Below, piece after piece: positions 13,094-22,383 of a stretch of 34,016 nt of DNA. The translations under genes were made by a program, and so were the position numbers. The stretch is from a virus. The stretch lies in the IMG/VR virus record IMGVR_UViG_3300051212_000027, positions 1 to 34,016 of that record. One strand, 5' to 3'. The notes beneath the pieces are model-generated. The model ran no database searches and was not told where the DNA came from. It saw only the letters and a list, made by a program, of their open reading frames with translations. How positions within the stretch are numbered: the first letter of the stretch is position 1; each line of letters opens with the position of its first letter.

Positions 13094-14739
13094 TGTGCTG
13101 CCCTCTTCTTCCGCTCTTCATCCATCTCCTGCAAGCGAGACAGTTGCAGAGCTAACTGTTGCGTGTAAACGGGGTCAAGGTCGCGGCCTGCCGCAATGGC
13201 GCGTTTAGTGGTATCAACCACCATACGCATTGACGGGTCTTTGGCGGCTAACTTTTCGCCGTAATCGGATAACAACTTTGCGAGGCGTTTCGGCCCACTT
13301 GCTACTTGGCCCGCTAAATACGTTGCCTCGCCAACGGCTCTTGGGCTGGTTAAACCAAACCCAACCATTGTTGACGGTTCTAGCATTGCGCCGGGGAAAT
13401 TTTGCAGAAGGTTGCCGACAGCACCTGCACCGCTTAATTGACCTGACAGCCCACGAGGCAGTTTTGCGCTCATGGCTTGACCCGCCAATCTTGGAAACAG
13501 GGTTTCTGCCCCTGCTCCCACCAATTCCTCGCCCAACGCAAGGCGCTGCCCATAATTGGTGTTGGCGTTGTTACGCAAAATTGACTGCAACTTGCGAAGC
13601 GTTGTGTCGGCTGTTGCGCGATCAGAAATAGACAACGATTTTTCAAGTTCTTGCAGCAAATCGCTGGCCTGTTCGTAGTCGCCCATGACGCGCATATAGT
13701 CAGGCGCTTGGTTAGCAACTACCCCACGCACGGCCTTGTACATTTGATCGGCGATAATCCGCTCTGGCGTGTTTGGTTGATAGCCTTTTGCTTGGTTGTA
13801 AATTTTTTGCTTTAACTTGTCCAAGCCTTCTGGCGTATGAAAATCCGCAGGGTCAAGTTTTTCCCAACCCGAAATAATTTCATCCATCTTGGCAACGGCA
13901 TCAACCGCAGGCTCGTTAAGTGTTTGCGGTGCGCCAAGCCCTGACCGACCACGGAATTGACCAATTTGCTTGATTTGATCAAATGCTGCACGAATTGGAG
14001 CCATGTCAAGAATGGTTGCGTCTTGAGAAACGCCCGACATTCCTGATTTGTATTCTGCTGACCGTTGCTGACGCAAAGTGTCTACTGCTTGCTCGGCCTC
14101 ATTGACGACCGCGCTAACAGGCTCACGTTCACGCATTTGGGCAACAAACGCTTGGCCTTGTTTGCCGCCTTCATAACCGGCTTTTGCGGCTTCTTCTACA
14201 GCGCGAATTCCGGTGCCGGTTGTAAAGCCAAGGATACCAGCACCAACCTTACCCGTACCTTTTACGGTTTTTGCGGCAACATTTAGCGGGTCAACGGTGC
14301 GCCCCGTTGCTTCTAACACTTTGCCAATTTTTGCAGCGCGACCGGGCAACTTTGCTACTACCGTACCGCCGCCCGTTAATAAACCGGCGACATCTGATGC
14401 CATTCCCACGGGATCGGTGGCAAATGTCTGCATGGCGTTGTTAACGCCGCCGTAACGGTTAGCAAAGTACTCACCGACTTGATTGGCAAGCGTTGGGTCG
14501 GCGTCTGTAATGCCAGCTTTCCCGAGAACGCTGCTACCAAGGTTAACAACTGCTTTTGCCGTCTCTACGGGCGCAACGATAGGTTGCACAACGTCACGCG
14601 CAAATTGCGCTGCGCTGGCAGGCGCGTTGAAAAAAGCCTGCGTTAGCATTGATCCAGTTGAAATATCAGGCGGTTGCGTTTCTCGCTCTTTGCGCCGTTT
14701 CAGCATTGAGGCTTTGGCTTGTTCTGGAGTTAGCGCCAT
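13090..14739 (-). CDS. Putative internal/ejection protein, 549 aa
   Basis: Large, Ala-rich and helical, with no enzyme motif recognised. Hydrophobic glycine-containing stretches (PVGMASDVAGLLTGGGTVVAK around residues 110-130; VGAGILGFTTGTGI) separate long helices. This organisation fits podovirus ejection proteins that leave the head to build a DNA channel. The C-terminus is basic (EERKKRAAQ). Position between the other two putative ejection genes and the fibres supports the role. Function is inferred only from context and composition. Confidence 0.6.
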   Translation of the reverse strand: MALTPEQAKASMLKRRKERETQPPDISTGSMLTQAFFNAPASAAQFARDVVQPIVAPVETAKAVVNLGSSVLGKAGITDADPTLANQVGEYFANRYGGVNNAMQTFATDPVGMASDVAGLLTGGGTVVAKLPGRAAKIGKVLEATGRTVDPLNVAAKTVKGTGKVGAGILGFTTGTGIRAVEEAAKAGYEGGKQGQAFVAQMREREPVSAVVNEAEQAVDTLRQQRSAEYKSGMSGVSQDATILDMAPIRAAFDQIKQIGQFRGRSGLGAPQTLNEPAVDAVAKMDEIISGWEKLDPADFHTPEGLDKLKQKIYNQAKGYQPNTPERIIADQMYKAVRGVVANQAPDYMRVMGDYEQASDLLQELEKSLSISDRATADTTLRKLQSILRNNANTNYGQRLALGEELVGAGAETLFPRLAGQAMSAKLPRGLSGQLSGAGAVGNLLQNFPGAMLEPSTMVGFGLTSPRAVGEATYLAGQVASGPKRLAKLLSDYGEKLAAKDPSMRMVVDTTKRAIAAGRDLDPVYTQQLALQLSRLQEMDEERKKRAAQ

Positions 14740-16127
14740 GCTGCACGCTCCTCTTCAGTTGCCGCGTCCCAATCTGCTTGCGTCAAACCAGCGGCTTTTG
14801 CCTTGGCTGGAATTGATGACGCTCGCCAATCCCGACCCTTCAACGGCGTAATGTCGTATTCAAACAACTCGTCATTTGTTGCGGATTGTTTTTCAAGCAA
14901 ATCGGCAATGGAATTGACTTGACCAGCGATAGTTTCTCGGGACGCTGGGTTGAACAACTGCGTAAGGCTTTGCGGATTTCGCAGCGTATCCTCAATAAAC
15001 GGCAATTCGCCGGGGTTGAGAACGCCCGTGTTTTGCAGCACACGAACCGCGCCAAGCGCCAATTTGTACTTAGACGACAATCTGCCTGCCGCCTCGCCGT
15101 ACAGACTTGCCTCTTTTGGAGTGTTTTGCAGTTCTTTTGCAAATTCGCCAATAGAGTCATAAGCGTTTTGCAACTGGATTCTAGTTTCACGGTGCTTACG
15201 GCGATCTACCTTGTCATCGCCGGTCATGCTTGGTGGCTTGTTTACAAATGCGGGTTTTCCGACTGCTTGACTGCGAGGGGTCAAAATCGGTTTACCGTTG
15301 ACATCCACCATTACTAGAGATTCTGGGCCACGGCTTGCGGCAGCGATTCTGCTTTGCTGTTCAACGTAACCGGGGATGTCCTCCCATTTTTTGGTTTCGT
15401 AGTTATAAAATTTGCCGCCTGTGACTGTGGGGGCTTTTTGCTCTGATTTTTCAATCGCATCCAACTTGCTGATGTCGCCCGTGCGAATGGCATCAGCCAC
15501 GCTTGCAGGCGTGAACTTGCTTGGGTCAATGTCGCCAATCTTGAGGTTGGCCGTCTTGGGCATTGTCGCCTCGTACTGCGACATGGCGAATTGCTGCACC
15601 ATCGGGTTGCCGCTTTCAAAGCCTTCCAACGCTCGCGCACGCTTCTGCGCTGCTGTCAGCGGGCCGCCAACTTGCATCTGCATCGGTTGGCTAAAGTCAA
15701 GTTGCCCGTTTGCGCCCATCGCAGGCATCAAACGCTGGTTTGGCGCTGCCACGGCGCTCGGCGGCGTATACGACACGCGGCCATCCTCAACCATCGGCAT
15801 TGGCGCTTCCATTGCGGCAAGTTGCGCCATGTTGACGTTACGTTGCTCGGGGTCAAACGAGCGGATGTAGTCCACCACTTCGGTGCGACCCGCTTTCTCT
15901 GCGGCGGCCTTGGCTTCTTCAGCCTGACGACCTGCGCGGGCGGTCATAAAACTCTGCAATGCCTTCACTAGCGGCGCAGCCTTGGGGATCGGCGCTGCGT
16001 TACCTTCCATCGGCTCGTACTGTTGCTGTGCAAGGGCTTCTGCCAGCATCGCACGCCGACGCGCCTCCTCTAACTGGCGCTCGTATTCAGTCGGTGCGCG
16101 GAAGGTTTGCGTGTACTTAACTGGCAT
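14730..16127 (-). CDS. Putative internal/ejection protein, 465 aa
   Basis: Helical protein with Gln/Glu/Ala-rich N-terminus (YERQLEEARRRAMLAEALAQQQYE, about residues 16-39), a disordered Pro/Met middle and a helical C-terminal region with DRRKHRETRIQLQNAYDSI and ALGAVRVLQNTGVLNPGELPFI. The latter resembles segments of phage head-lumen or DNA-transfer proteins. ATG 16127 is preferred over the TTG six bases upstream because AGAGGGG lies at a normal distance. It overlaps neighbours at both ends. The function is inferred from position. Confidence 0.6.
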   Translation of the reverse strand: MPVKYTQTFRAPTEYERQLEEARRRAMLAEALAQQQYEPMEGNAAPIPKAAPLVKALQSFMTARAGRQAEEAKAAAEKAGRTEVVDYIRSFDPEQRNVNMAQLAAMEAPMPMVEDGRVSYTPPSAVAAPNQRLMPAMGANGQLDFSQPMQMQVGGPLTAAQKRARALEGFESGNPMVQQFAMSQYEATMPKTANLKIGDIDPSKFTPASVADAIRTGDISKLDAIEKSEQKAPTVTGGKFYNYETKKWEDIPGYVEQQSRIAAASRGPESLVMVDVNGKPILTPRSQAVGKPAFVNKPPSMTGDDKVDRRKHRETRIQLQNAYDSIGEFAKELQNTPKEASLYGEAAGRLSSKYKLALGAVRVLQNTGVLNPGELPFIEDTLRNPQSLTQLFNPASRETIAGQVNSIADLLEKQSATNDELFEYDITPLKGRDWRASSIPAKAKAAGLTQADWDAATEEERAAWR

Positions 16128-16509
16128 TTTCAAAGTCCCCTCTGTATGAGCCTCCCTGCGGCGTTGTCATACCTGCGGGAGCGGGCATACGCGGGCGCTG
16201 CATCATGCCGCCCACCTGTGGAGAGCGTGCCATGCGCGGCGGCCCCATCTGCGGGCTGCCCATGCCGCTCATCGGTGGGCCGTAACCCATCGGACGACCG
16301 CCCTGCATAGCCTGCGGTGGGCCGTTAAAGTTCATGGCCTGCGGCGGCACACCGGGGTTGGTGTTAGGCGTAGCGCCCGAGTACATCAGGTTAGGCTGCG
16401 GGACGTTCCGCATATTGTTGCCGGGGCTGTTGAGCGACAGATTCCGCTCCTGCATTGCCAGCATACGCGCCATCTGCTGCGGCTTTCGGTCAGGGGTAAA
16501 TCCGTTCAT
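16117..16509 (-). CDS. Low-complexity Pro/Gly/Met-rich protein, 130 aa
   Basis: Beginning MNGFTPDRKPQQMARMLAMQERNLSL and then almost entirely repeats of GPP, PMG, PQM and RMP. The composition predicts a disordered protein. It sits between the S74-tailed protein and the ejection candidates, overlapping the next start by 11 bases. A GAGG ribosome site precedes ATG 16509. It may be an internal scaffold or DNA-translocation component, but nothing in the sequence proves that. Confidence 0.6.
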   Translation of the reverse strand: MNGFTPDRKPQQMARMLAMQERNLSLNSPGNNMRNVPQPNLMYSGATPNTNPGVPPQAMNFNGPPQAMQGGRPMGYGPPMSGMGSPQMGPPRMARSPQVGGMMQRPRMPAPAGMTTPQGGSYRGDFENAS

Positions 16510-16518
16510 GTGATGTCC

Positions 16519-18939
16519 TCAAAGAAGCCCGTAGTTGACCATCTTGTAGCCATCGGAACGGGTTACGACCGCCTCCGGTAGCACCGTCTCTACTTCATCA
16601 GCCATAACGCCGCGTTGACGCTCGCCGTTGATGTCGTACTCGTATACGCCAATGCCAAGCGGGTGAGTGCCGACGCGCACGATGTTGGACTTCAACCGAC
16701 GATCTGACGTAAACAATCCCGCTACGCCGAGCGGGCCGCCTGCTGCCGTACCAACAGCTCCAGCAAGGCTGCCGAGCAATCCCATGCCCGCGTTATAAGA
16801 GCCAACTTGGTTCTGGTAATTGCGTTGTGCGAAATCGCCCGCTGCCTGACCCGCTTGGAACAACGGAGCAGGAGCCACGGTAACGCCGCTGTAGCCTTGG
16901 AACTGCGGCACGTTGACCTGACCGCCTGACAACAACGCGCTGATCTCGTTGACCGGGATGCTGCGAATGGCGGCCTGCTGGGCAAGTGCCTGCTGAATCG
17001 CGGTGTTGCGGAACTGCTGTTGGGCGATGTTCTGTTGGAACTGCTGCTGTTGTGCGGCGTTTGCGGCAGCCTGACGCGCCAACTCTTGCTGGTAAGCCTG
17101 TGCCTGCGCCTCGTTGTAGAACCCTGCGGCTCCCTGCGCCTGACCAACCTGTTGCGCTTGGCGGGCAAGGTTTGCTTGCTGCGCGGCGACCTGCTGCTGG
17201 AAGTTTTGTGCAGCGGCTTGGTTTTGCATCTGCTGTTGCGTAGCGCCCTGCTGAAAAATCTGCTGCAACGCCTCGTTTTGCAGTCGCGCTTGGTCAAACG
17301 TCGTCTGGTAGTTCTGCGCCAACGCCTGATTTGCAAGCTCTTGCGCCGACTGACCCATGCCAAACTGCTGCAACAATCCTTCGCGGTTAAAACCGGCTGC
17401 GCCGAGGGCTTGCTGATAGTTTTGACCAATAGCCGCGTTTTGCGCCTGTTGTGCCGCCAACGCTTGCTCAAAATTCTGGCCGATGGCCTGATTTTGCATC
17501 TGCTGTGCGGCTTGACCCTGTGCAAAGTTCTGCGCGATGGCTTGGTTAGCGGCTTCTTGCGCTTGCTGTTGCGTGCCGAACGATGCCAGTTGCGCCTCGC
17601 GGCCAAACTCACCGGCCTGCAAACGTTGCTGGAACGCTTGCTGCTGCGCTTGGTTTTGCGCGGCCTGCGTTGCCAACGACTGCTGGAGGTTTTGCCCCAA
17701 GCCCGTGTTGTAAAGCTGCGCCTGCTCCATGCCTGCACCAAAGCCCGATAGCGCGGCTTGGTTGGCAAACATAGCGCGGGATTGCTGCTCACTAAACGCC
17801 TGCTGACGAGCGGCTTGATCAAGGCTGATGCCCTGCGCTGCGGCCTGCAACAGAAGGTCGTTTTCCTTCTGCATCTGCGCCGACATGGCCGAGTTGTACG
17901 CTTCACCACCCGGTCGCAGACCTTGGTTGATGAGTTGCGTCTGAAGTTGCTGACGCTCGCCTTGCAACTGCGGTGACAAACGCGACAGCAATGCCGTCTG
18001 CGCCGTCATGCCAGCGTTTACCGGCCCCTGCGGCAAGTTGGCAATGTCAATCTCGCTTTGTAACTGCGGGCCGCCCACAAACTGCTGTGCGTAGCCAAAT
18101 TGGCCTTGAGCGGGGCCACCAGCCACACCGCCAATGCCTGACAGGTCAAGCCCTTGCAGGTTTAGCCCTTGCGGGCCAGCCCCTGCCATGCCGTACAAAC
18201 CACCTGACGGGCCGCCTTGTGCGGTTCCAAACGCTTGCCCACTTGGGGCGCTTTGTGAGTAGAACTGGCTTGCGTCTAACTGCCCGAGGTTAGTCGGTGC
18301 AGCGGGGCCAGCCCCTGCCATACCAAAATACTGGTTTTGCGCGGTGCTTGCGCCTTGCACCGGAAGGTTGACCGTCGCCTGCTGGCCTGCGGTGACTTGC
18401 CCCGGCAATTCTCCTTGACCGTAAGTTGCGGTTGGAGCGTAAAGCCCTTGCGGTGCGCTTTGAATTGCGCCCGATGAGCCGATGTCGTAACCAAGGCTCG
18501 GCAGGTTTTGCGGGCTAAATGCCGACGCGATGCCAAGGTTGCCGAGTCCTTGTGCGGCGCCCGATGCCGCTTGCGACATATACAACTGCGCCAGTTCTTG
18601 CTGCCGCAGCGCAGCTTCCGCGTTCGGGTTAATTGTTTGCCGAACGGTCGGCTGTTCAATAAACGTCGTAAATTGATCTTGGCTTGGAGCCTCGCCAGCG
18701 TATTCGGGGCCGTATTGGGCAATGCGATCTTGATAAGCTTGCAACGCTTGGTTGTAAGCGTCGGTGTCTACGGTCGGGGTTTTCTGCCAAGTCACCGTCT
18801 GCGACCCGGTGGGGCCGTAGATGTTGGGATTGGACATATATGCCGACTGCTTGGCAGCGGCCAAATTCGCCTCACCCTGCTTGATGGCTAGGGTGGTGTA
18901 ATCAGGCGCTGGCGGCGGTGCTGGTGATTTTTTGCCCAT
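16519..18939 (-). CDS. Gln-rich virion protein with S74-type chaperone tail
   Basis: 806 aa. The N-terminus MGKKSPAPPPAPDYTTLAIKQGEANLAAAKQ belongs to a family common in podoviruses. The middle (about residues 330-660) is Gln/Ala-rich repeats such as QNQAIGQNFEQALAAQQAQ, a helical rod. The last 62 residues (from S745) form an S74-like intramolecular chaperone: SDRRLKSNIV contains the Ser-Lys pair (S745, K750) that in this family acts in self-cleavage, then YEYDINGERQRGVMADEV and PEAVVTRSDGYKMVNY. The domain stops at MVNYGLL, which is shorter than most. It starts inside the GNAT gene (38-bp overlap). Confidence 0.75.
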   Translation of the reverse strand: MGKKSPAPPPAPDYTTLAIKQGEANLAAAKQSAYMSNPNIYGPTGSQTVTWQKTPTVDTDAYNQALQAYQDRIAQYGPEYAGEAPSQDQFTTFIEQPTVRQTINPNAEAALRQQELAQLYMSQAASGAAQGLGNLGIASAFSPQNLPSLGYDIGSSGAIQSAPQGLYAPTATYGQGELPGQVTAGQQATVNLPVQGASTAQNQYFGMAGAGPAAPTNLGQLDASQFYSQSAPSGQAFGTAQGGPSGGLYGMAGAGPQGLNLQGLDLSGIGGVAGGPAQGQFGYAQQFVGGPQLQSEIDIANLPQGPVNAGMTAQTALLSRLSPQLQGERQQLQTQLINQGLRPGGEAYNSAMSAQMQKENDLLLQAAAQGISLDQAARQQAFSEQQSRAMFANQAALSGFGAGMEQAQLYNTGLGQNLQQSLATQAAQNQAQQQAFQQRLQAGEFGREAQLASFGTQQQAQEAANQAIAQNFAQGQAAQQMQNQAIGQNFEQALAAQQAQNAAIGQNYQQALGAAGFNREGLLQQFGMGQSAQELANQALAQNYQTTFDQARLQNEALQQIFQQGATQQQMQNQAAAQNFQQQVAAQQANLARQAQQVGQAQGAAGFYNEAQAQAYQQELARQAAANAAQQQQFQQNIAQQQFRNTAIQQALAQQAAIRSIPVNEISALLSGGQVNVPQFQGYSGVTVAPAPLFQAGQAAGDFAQRNYQNQVGSYNAGMGLLGSLAGAVGTAAGGPLGVAGLFTSDRRLKSNIVRVGTHPLGIGVYEYDINGERQRGVMADEVETVLPEAVVTRSDGYKMVNYGLL

Positions 18940-19342
18940 ACCTCGGCTCCAAGAAACGACACCTGTCTGGTGTCTGCGTCATAAAAACAATGTCTCCGTC
19001 AGGTGCGCCGTCTTTGATACGCGCTTCCTCCGAAAACCCCATTTTCGTGACCAGTTTCAGCGCCCGGGTATGGTTGCTGGAAATCGGCCCTATTATCTTA
19101 TCAACATTTGCGACGTTATAGGGATAGTCATACACAGCGGCTAGGTATGCCGGTGTAACTTGATCCCAAGTGATGTGGCAAACGACTGACCTGCCGTTCC
19201 ACATCTCGTAAACCGTACCGGCGACAAGCTCGCCGTCTCGCTCAAGCCCAATGGCAACCGAGCGGTCGGGGTTGTAAGCCCCGTCTGTGCGTGACATTAC
19301 CCAATGGCCCACATGGGGGCCGCTGACTATATTCCAGCCCAT
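18902..19342 (-). CDS. GNAT-like acetyltransferase
   Basis: 146 aa. The central strands and the block KIIGPISSNHTRALKLVTKMGFSEEARIKD (about residues 82-111) match the acetyl-CoA binding part and the 'N..a....ekmGF' signature of the GNAT fold. The end GDIVFMTQTPDRCRFL is also typical. Phage GNAT genes beside tail genes probably modify a virion or host protein; the substrate is unknown. It overlaps the nozzle candidate by 16 bases and the S74-tailed gene by 38. The start ATG 19342 has a weak ribosome site. Confidence 0.7.
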   Translation of the reverse strand: MGWNIVSGPHVGHWVMSRTDGAYNPDRSVAIGLERDGELVAGTVYEMWNGRSVVCHITWDQVTPAYLAAVYDYPYNVANVDKIIGPISSNHTRALKLVTKMGFSEEARIKDGAPDGDIVFMTQTPDRCRFLEPRYGQKITSTAASA

Positions 19343-20901
19343 CCGAGTTGATACACCACATCAGTTGATGCCCACTCAAGCGATACGTTCTTGCTGCTGC
19401 TGTTAAAAATAATGCCGCCGCAATAACCCACACCGCTTAAACCTACGACCGTGTTGCTCGCAATCGTGTTGCTGCCCCAAATGGCCTGATCCCATAGACC
19501 AACGTCCCACAAACCATAGTTGGTGCCGACAAACGACAGCGCACCGAGGAAGTCATCGGTCTGAAAATCCACCGCAATACCCACGCCAATAGTCGGCTGA
19601 CCGTTGGAGTAGGTGGTTGTGCGGCCACGGGTGAAGTATTTGATGACGCCACGGGTGTCAAAGTAGTTGAACGCCTGTAGTGCCTTGCTATTGATGGCCT
19701 GACCATTGTCGTTGTAGCCCGCCGAGCCGGTTCCGGTCGTCCAAGCCTTTGCAACGTAACCATCAGCGCCGTAATACGGCTCATCGTTAAGCGATGACCA
19801 GCAGTTTGCGTACCAGCCGGTAAACCGGCACCACGCTTTCGTGATGTTATTCATCACAAACTGCACTTGCGAGTTTGACGCAACGGGAATGTTGACGATA
19901 AGAGCGTTGTTTAGCGGGTGATACAGCATCCCCCAGCCAAAATTGTTCTTGTATGTCTTGGCGGCAACGGCAAACGCACCCTGAATCTTGTCCGATAGCG
20001 CCACATTGGGGTCAAGGCGTGACGATTGCAGCGCCGATGCCATCGGGATTAAGCCGTCAAGCGTCAAAACCAGCAAATCACCGCCGTATTTCAGCAAGCA
20101 ACGCTTGGAAATTGGCGCACCGATGATCCAAACGCCGATTAGCGCCCATGTGGAGGCGCTAGAGGGATCGGTTCCGCGATAAACGATGACCTCGCCTTGA
20201 TCGGTGACAAAAACAAGGTTGTCGTCAACGCCGTAGCCTGCGTCAATCGTCCACGACGCCATGGATACAATGCTGCCGCCCAGATGCGCGACCGACGACA
20301 GGTCAAGCGCGTTGGCCGCACCGCCAACAGATGCTGTCGGCAAATACCATGCTTTTAACGTGTCCTTTTGAATAAACCACATCCTGTTTTTGAACAGGGT
20401 GGGCGAGGTAAGCGTGGTGGTGGTGACGCCCGTAATGGCAGGCGTGGATGCGCCGTCAATGGCCGTCCACGCTGATCCGTCGTAAAGGCGTGGTTTATCC
20501 ACACCGTTTGCGGCGTACAGATAACTGCCGCCTGCGGTCGTAATGTTGGTGTATTCCCAGCGGCTGTTAGACAGCCCTGATACGACTGCGGCACCCACCG
20601 GGCCTGCCGATGTAACGTCAAAGATGCTCCCGCCTACGATGGCAAACAGTTTGTCTGTCGTGCCTGCGCTGTAGGTCATCAGCGTTTCAATCTGGCCGGT
20701 CATGCCCGTGGCGTGTTTGTCGTAGCCACCGCGCAACGTCACGCTGCTGACGCCGGGGAACAAGTTGTCTAACGTGACCGCATCCGTGGGAGCCATGTTG
20801 GCAAGCGCGTCGCGTGCGTTCCAACCACCCACAGGGGCGGGGAGGGACGCCACATTGGCTTGTGTGCGCTGGATGAGACGGCGGCGAGTGGGCGAAGCCA
20901 T
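19327..20901 (-). CDS. Tail nozzle/hub candidate, 524 aa
   Basis: Beta-rich large protein following the adaptor gene, the place of P22 gp10-like tail nozzle genes. The N-terminal PVGGWNARDALANMAPTDAVTLDNLFPGVSSVTLRGGY and LFAIVGGSIFDVTSAG are typical of this class of short-tail proteins. Several Trp/Gly-rich beta repeats follow. No enzymatic domain is visible. It would connect the adaptor ring to the distal tail. The assignment rests on the N-terminal pattern and order; identity to P22 gp10 itself is low by eye. Confidence 0.7.
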   Translation of the reverse strand: MASPTRRRLIQRTQANVASLPAPVGGWNARDALANMAPTDAVTLDNLFPGVSSVTLRGGYDKHATGMTGQIETLMTYSAGTTDKLFAIVGGSIFDVTSAGPVGAAVVSGLSNSRWEYTNITTAGGSYLYAANGVDKPRLYDGSAWTAIDGASTPAITGVTTTTLTSPTLFKNRMWFIQKDTLKAWYLPTASVGGAANALDLSSVAHLGGSIVSMASWTIDAGYGVDDNLVFVTDQGEVIVYRGTDPSSASTWALIGVWIIGAPISKRCLLKYGGDLLVLTLDGLIPMASALQSSRLDPNVALSDKIQGAFAVAAKTYKNNFGWGMLYHPLNNALIVNIPVASNSQVQFVMNNITKAWCRFTGWYANCWSSLNDEPYYGADGYVAKAWTTGTGSAGYNDNGQAINSKALQAFNYFDTRGVIKYFTRGRTTTYSNGQPTIGVGIAVDFQTDDFLGALSFVGTNYGLWDVGLWDQAIWGSNTIASNTVVGLSGVGYCGGIIFNSSSKNVSLEWASTDVVYQLGWAGI

Positions 20902-21813
20902 TTAGTTGTTGCCCGTGCCGTAGCCAGAGTCGGGGATATTGTCGTATCCAATGAGAACGGTTCCCGGTCGTGGTGCAAACGAGAGGTTTGCGGCTGCCGT
21001 ATCCTGCGCCACCGCTGTTTCTAGCTCCATCAGGAAGTCCCGATACAGCGCGGTGGTGTCAAAGCCCTTGGCCTCAAAGTACTTGAGCTTGGTCATCAAC
21101 ACCATAACGCGATCTGGATAGATGCAGGTGTCGTTGTCAGCGGTAAAACTGTTTTGCACCAAGCCGGTCGGGCTATACGCCCAGCCTTTGCTGCGGTACT
21201 CAAAGCCGAGCAACTCGCCCGCGTTCATGCCCGGCCAAATCTGGAAATACTGACCGAGCAGACGCCAACGGATACGGGGGCCGGTGCTGATGTAGCCCGA
21301 TAACAGCCATTCCCATTGCTGCGGCGACTCGGGGCCGAGCATTTCCCAACGCTTGCTCTTATCCCAATGCGTGCGATTGACCGTGCTGTAATAGTCAGCA
21401 GGCATGGAATATTTCACCTTCTGGAAGATGACCTGCCCGCCGACCTGTGTTTCGGTGACCTGATAGTTGAGCGCAACCGAGGTGGGGCCAACGGATGTGA
21501 TGTAAGTCGCATTGGGAATACCCACGCCCTGCACCTGATACGTCGTATCCAGCCCTGTTGTAGAGGCAAGGCCGGTGATCGCGGCCACGCCGTTGACCCA
21601 ATCGCCCGTAGCGGTCGTCGCCTCGGTGTAAAAAGTATGCTGGCGCGTCAGTTCACGCCAATCAGCACGACGAAGCAACTCATAGCCTGCTGCGTTCATC
21701 AACGCCAACAACTGCACGGTTTCTTGGCTGGCGTTACCAGCCACCGTGTTTGGCGTGGGGATGCCTAACTCATTCGTGCATTGCTGAATGAGTTGAATCA
21801 TCGTGCTGCCCAT
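20902..21813 (-). CDS. Head-tail adaptor candidate, 303 aa
   Basis: Begins MGSTMIQLIQQCTNELGIPTPN and continues SQETVQLLALMNAAGYELLRRADWRELTRQH. That helical N-terminus with a Trp/Arg motif is typical of gp4/T7-gp11-like adaptors. A beta-rich middle (KVKYSMPADYYSTVNRTHW) and a C-terminal helix (YRDFLMELETAVAQDTAAANLSFAPRPG) follow, both common in such proteins. The ATG at 21813 follows GGAGG. It is located between an AT-hook protein and the nozzle candidate. Confidence 0.72.
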   Translation of the reverse strand: MGSTMIQLIQQCTNELGIPTPNTVAGNASQETVQLLALMNAAGYELLRRADWRELTRQHTFYTEATTATGDWVNGVAAITGLASTTGLDTTYQVQGVGIPNATYITSVGPTSVALNYQVTETQVGGQVIFQKVKYSMPADYYSTVNRTHWDKSKRWEMLGPESPQQWEWLLSGYISTGPRIRWRLLGQYFQIWPGMNAGELLGFEYRSKGWAYSPTGLVQNSFTADNDTCIYPDRVMVLMTKLKYFEAKGFDTTALYRDFLMELETAVAQDTAAANLSFAPRPGTVLIGYDNIPDSGYGTGNN

Positions 21814-21814
21814 A

Positions 21815-22363
21815 CTATGCCTCCGCTAAAGCCTCTTTCGGCGGGCGGCCACGACGAGGTTTATCCTCCATCAGAGCCGCCATCTGTGCTTGCAACTCGG
21901 CTAACTGGCGCTTGGTGTCCTCAAGTTCTGCGCTGCTTTCAGCGCGGTTCTTGCGGTTCAGGTACAGTTTTGCCCGCTCACGCAGGCCGACCCCACCCAT
22001 GCCAATGCGCTGTAGTTGCGCGTCCGACGCCAGAGCCAACTGCTCTACCGTCACAAACTTCAAAATGACCAGTTCTGCGATCTGGTCGCGTGTAATTTCC
22101 TCGGGAGCGTCCTTGTGCCACTCCGACAGCGGGGTGCCGATCTCTGCGGCTACGCCATCGCTCTGTTGCGTCTGAAAGTACAACCATTGACGCGGGAACC
22201 GTGCTTTATGGTCATCGCGTGCAGGCTGGTCAATGATGTTGGTTTTATCGCCGGGGGCCATGATGCGGCAGTAGGTTTTGCCTTTACCGGGGCCATCGTC
22301 CTTAACGTAAAACTCAACGTGCAACTGTGCGTCAGCGTTAGAAACATCGCTATCTAGTGGCAT
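21815..22363 (-). CDS. Conserved phage protein with C-terminal AT-hook
   Basis: 182 aa from ATG 22363, chosen because AGGAGCAAGGACA precedes it; a longer reading would overlap the upstream gene. The body (LHVEFYVKDDGPGKGKTYCRIMAPGDKTNIIDQPARDDH) belongs to a conserved phage family of unknown role. A coiled-coil (RAESSAELEDTKRQLAELQAQMAALM) follows. The end RRGRPPK (residues 170-176) is an AT-hook-like DNA-binding motif. The protein may touch packaged or entering DNA near the portal. The role is inference. Confidence 0.65.
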   Translation of the reverse strand: MPLDSDVSNADAQLHVEFYVKDDGPGKGKTYCRIMAPGDKTNIIDQPARDDHKARFPRQWLYFQTQQSDGVAAEIGTPLSEWHKDAPEEITRDQIAELVILKFVTVEQLALASDAQLQRIGMGGVGLRERAKLYLNRKNRAESSAELEDTKRQLAELQAQMAALMEDKPRRGRPPKEALAEA

Positions 22364-22383
22364 TGTCCTTGCTCCTGTGGGGA

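Noticed and set aside
16722-17909. 395-aa minus-strand frame inside the Gln-rich gene
   Set aside because: Arg/Ser-rich shifted reading of the Gln/Ala codons; the overlapping frame has the S74 end and family start.
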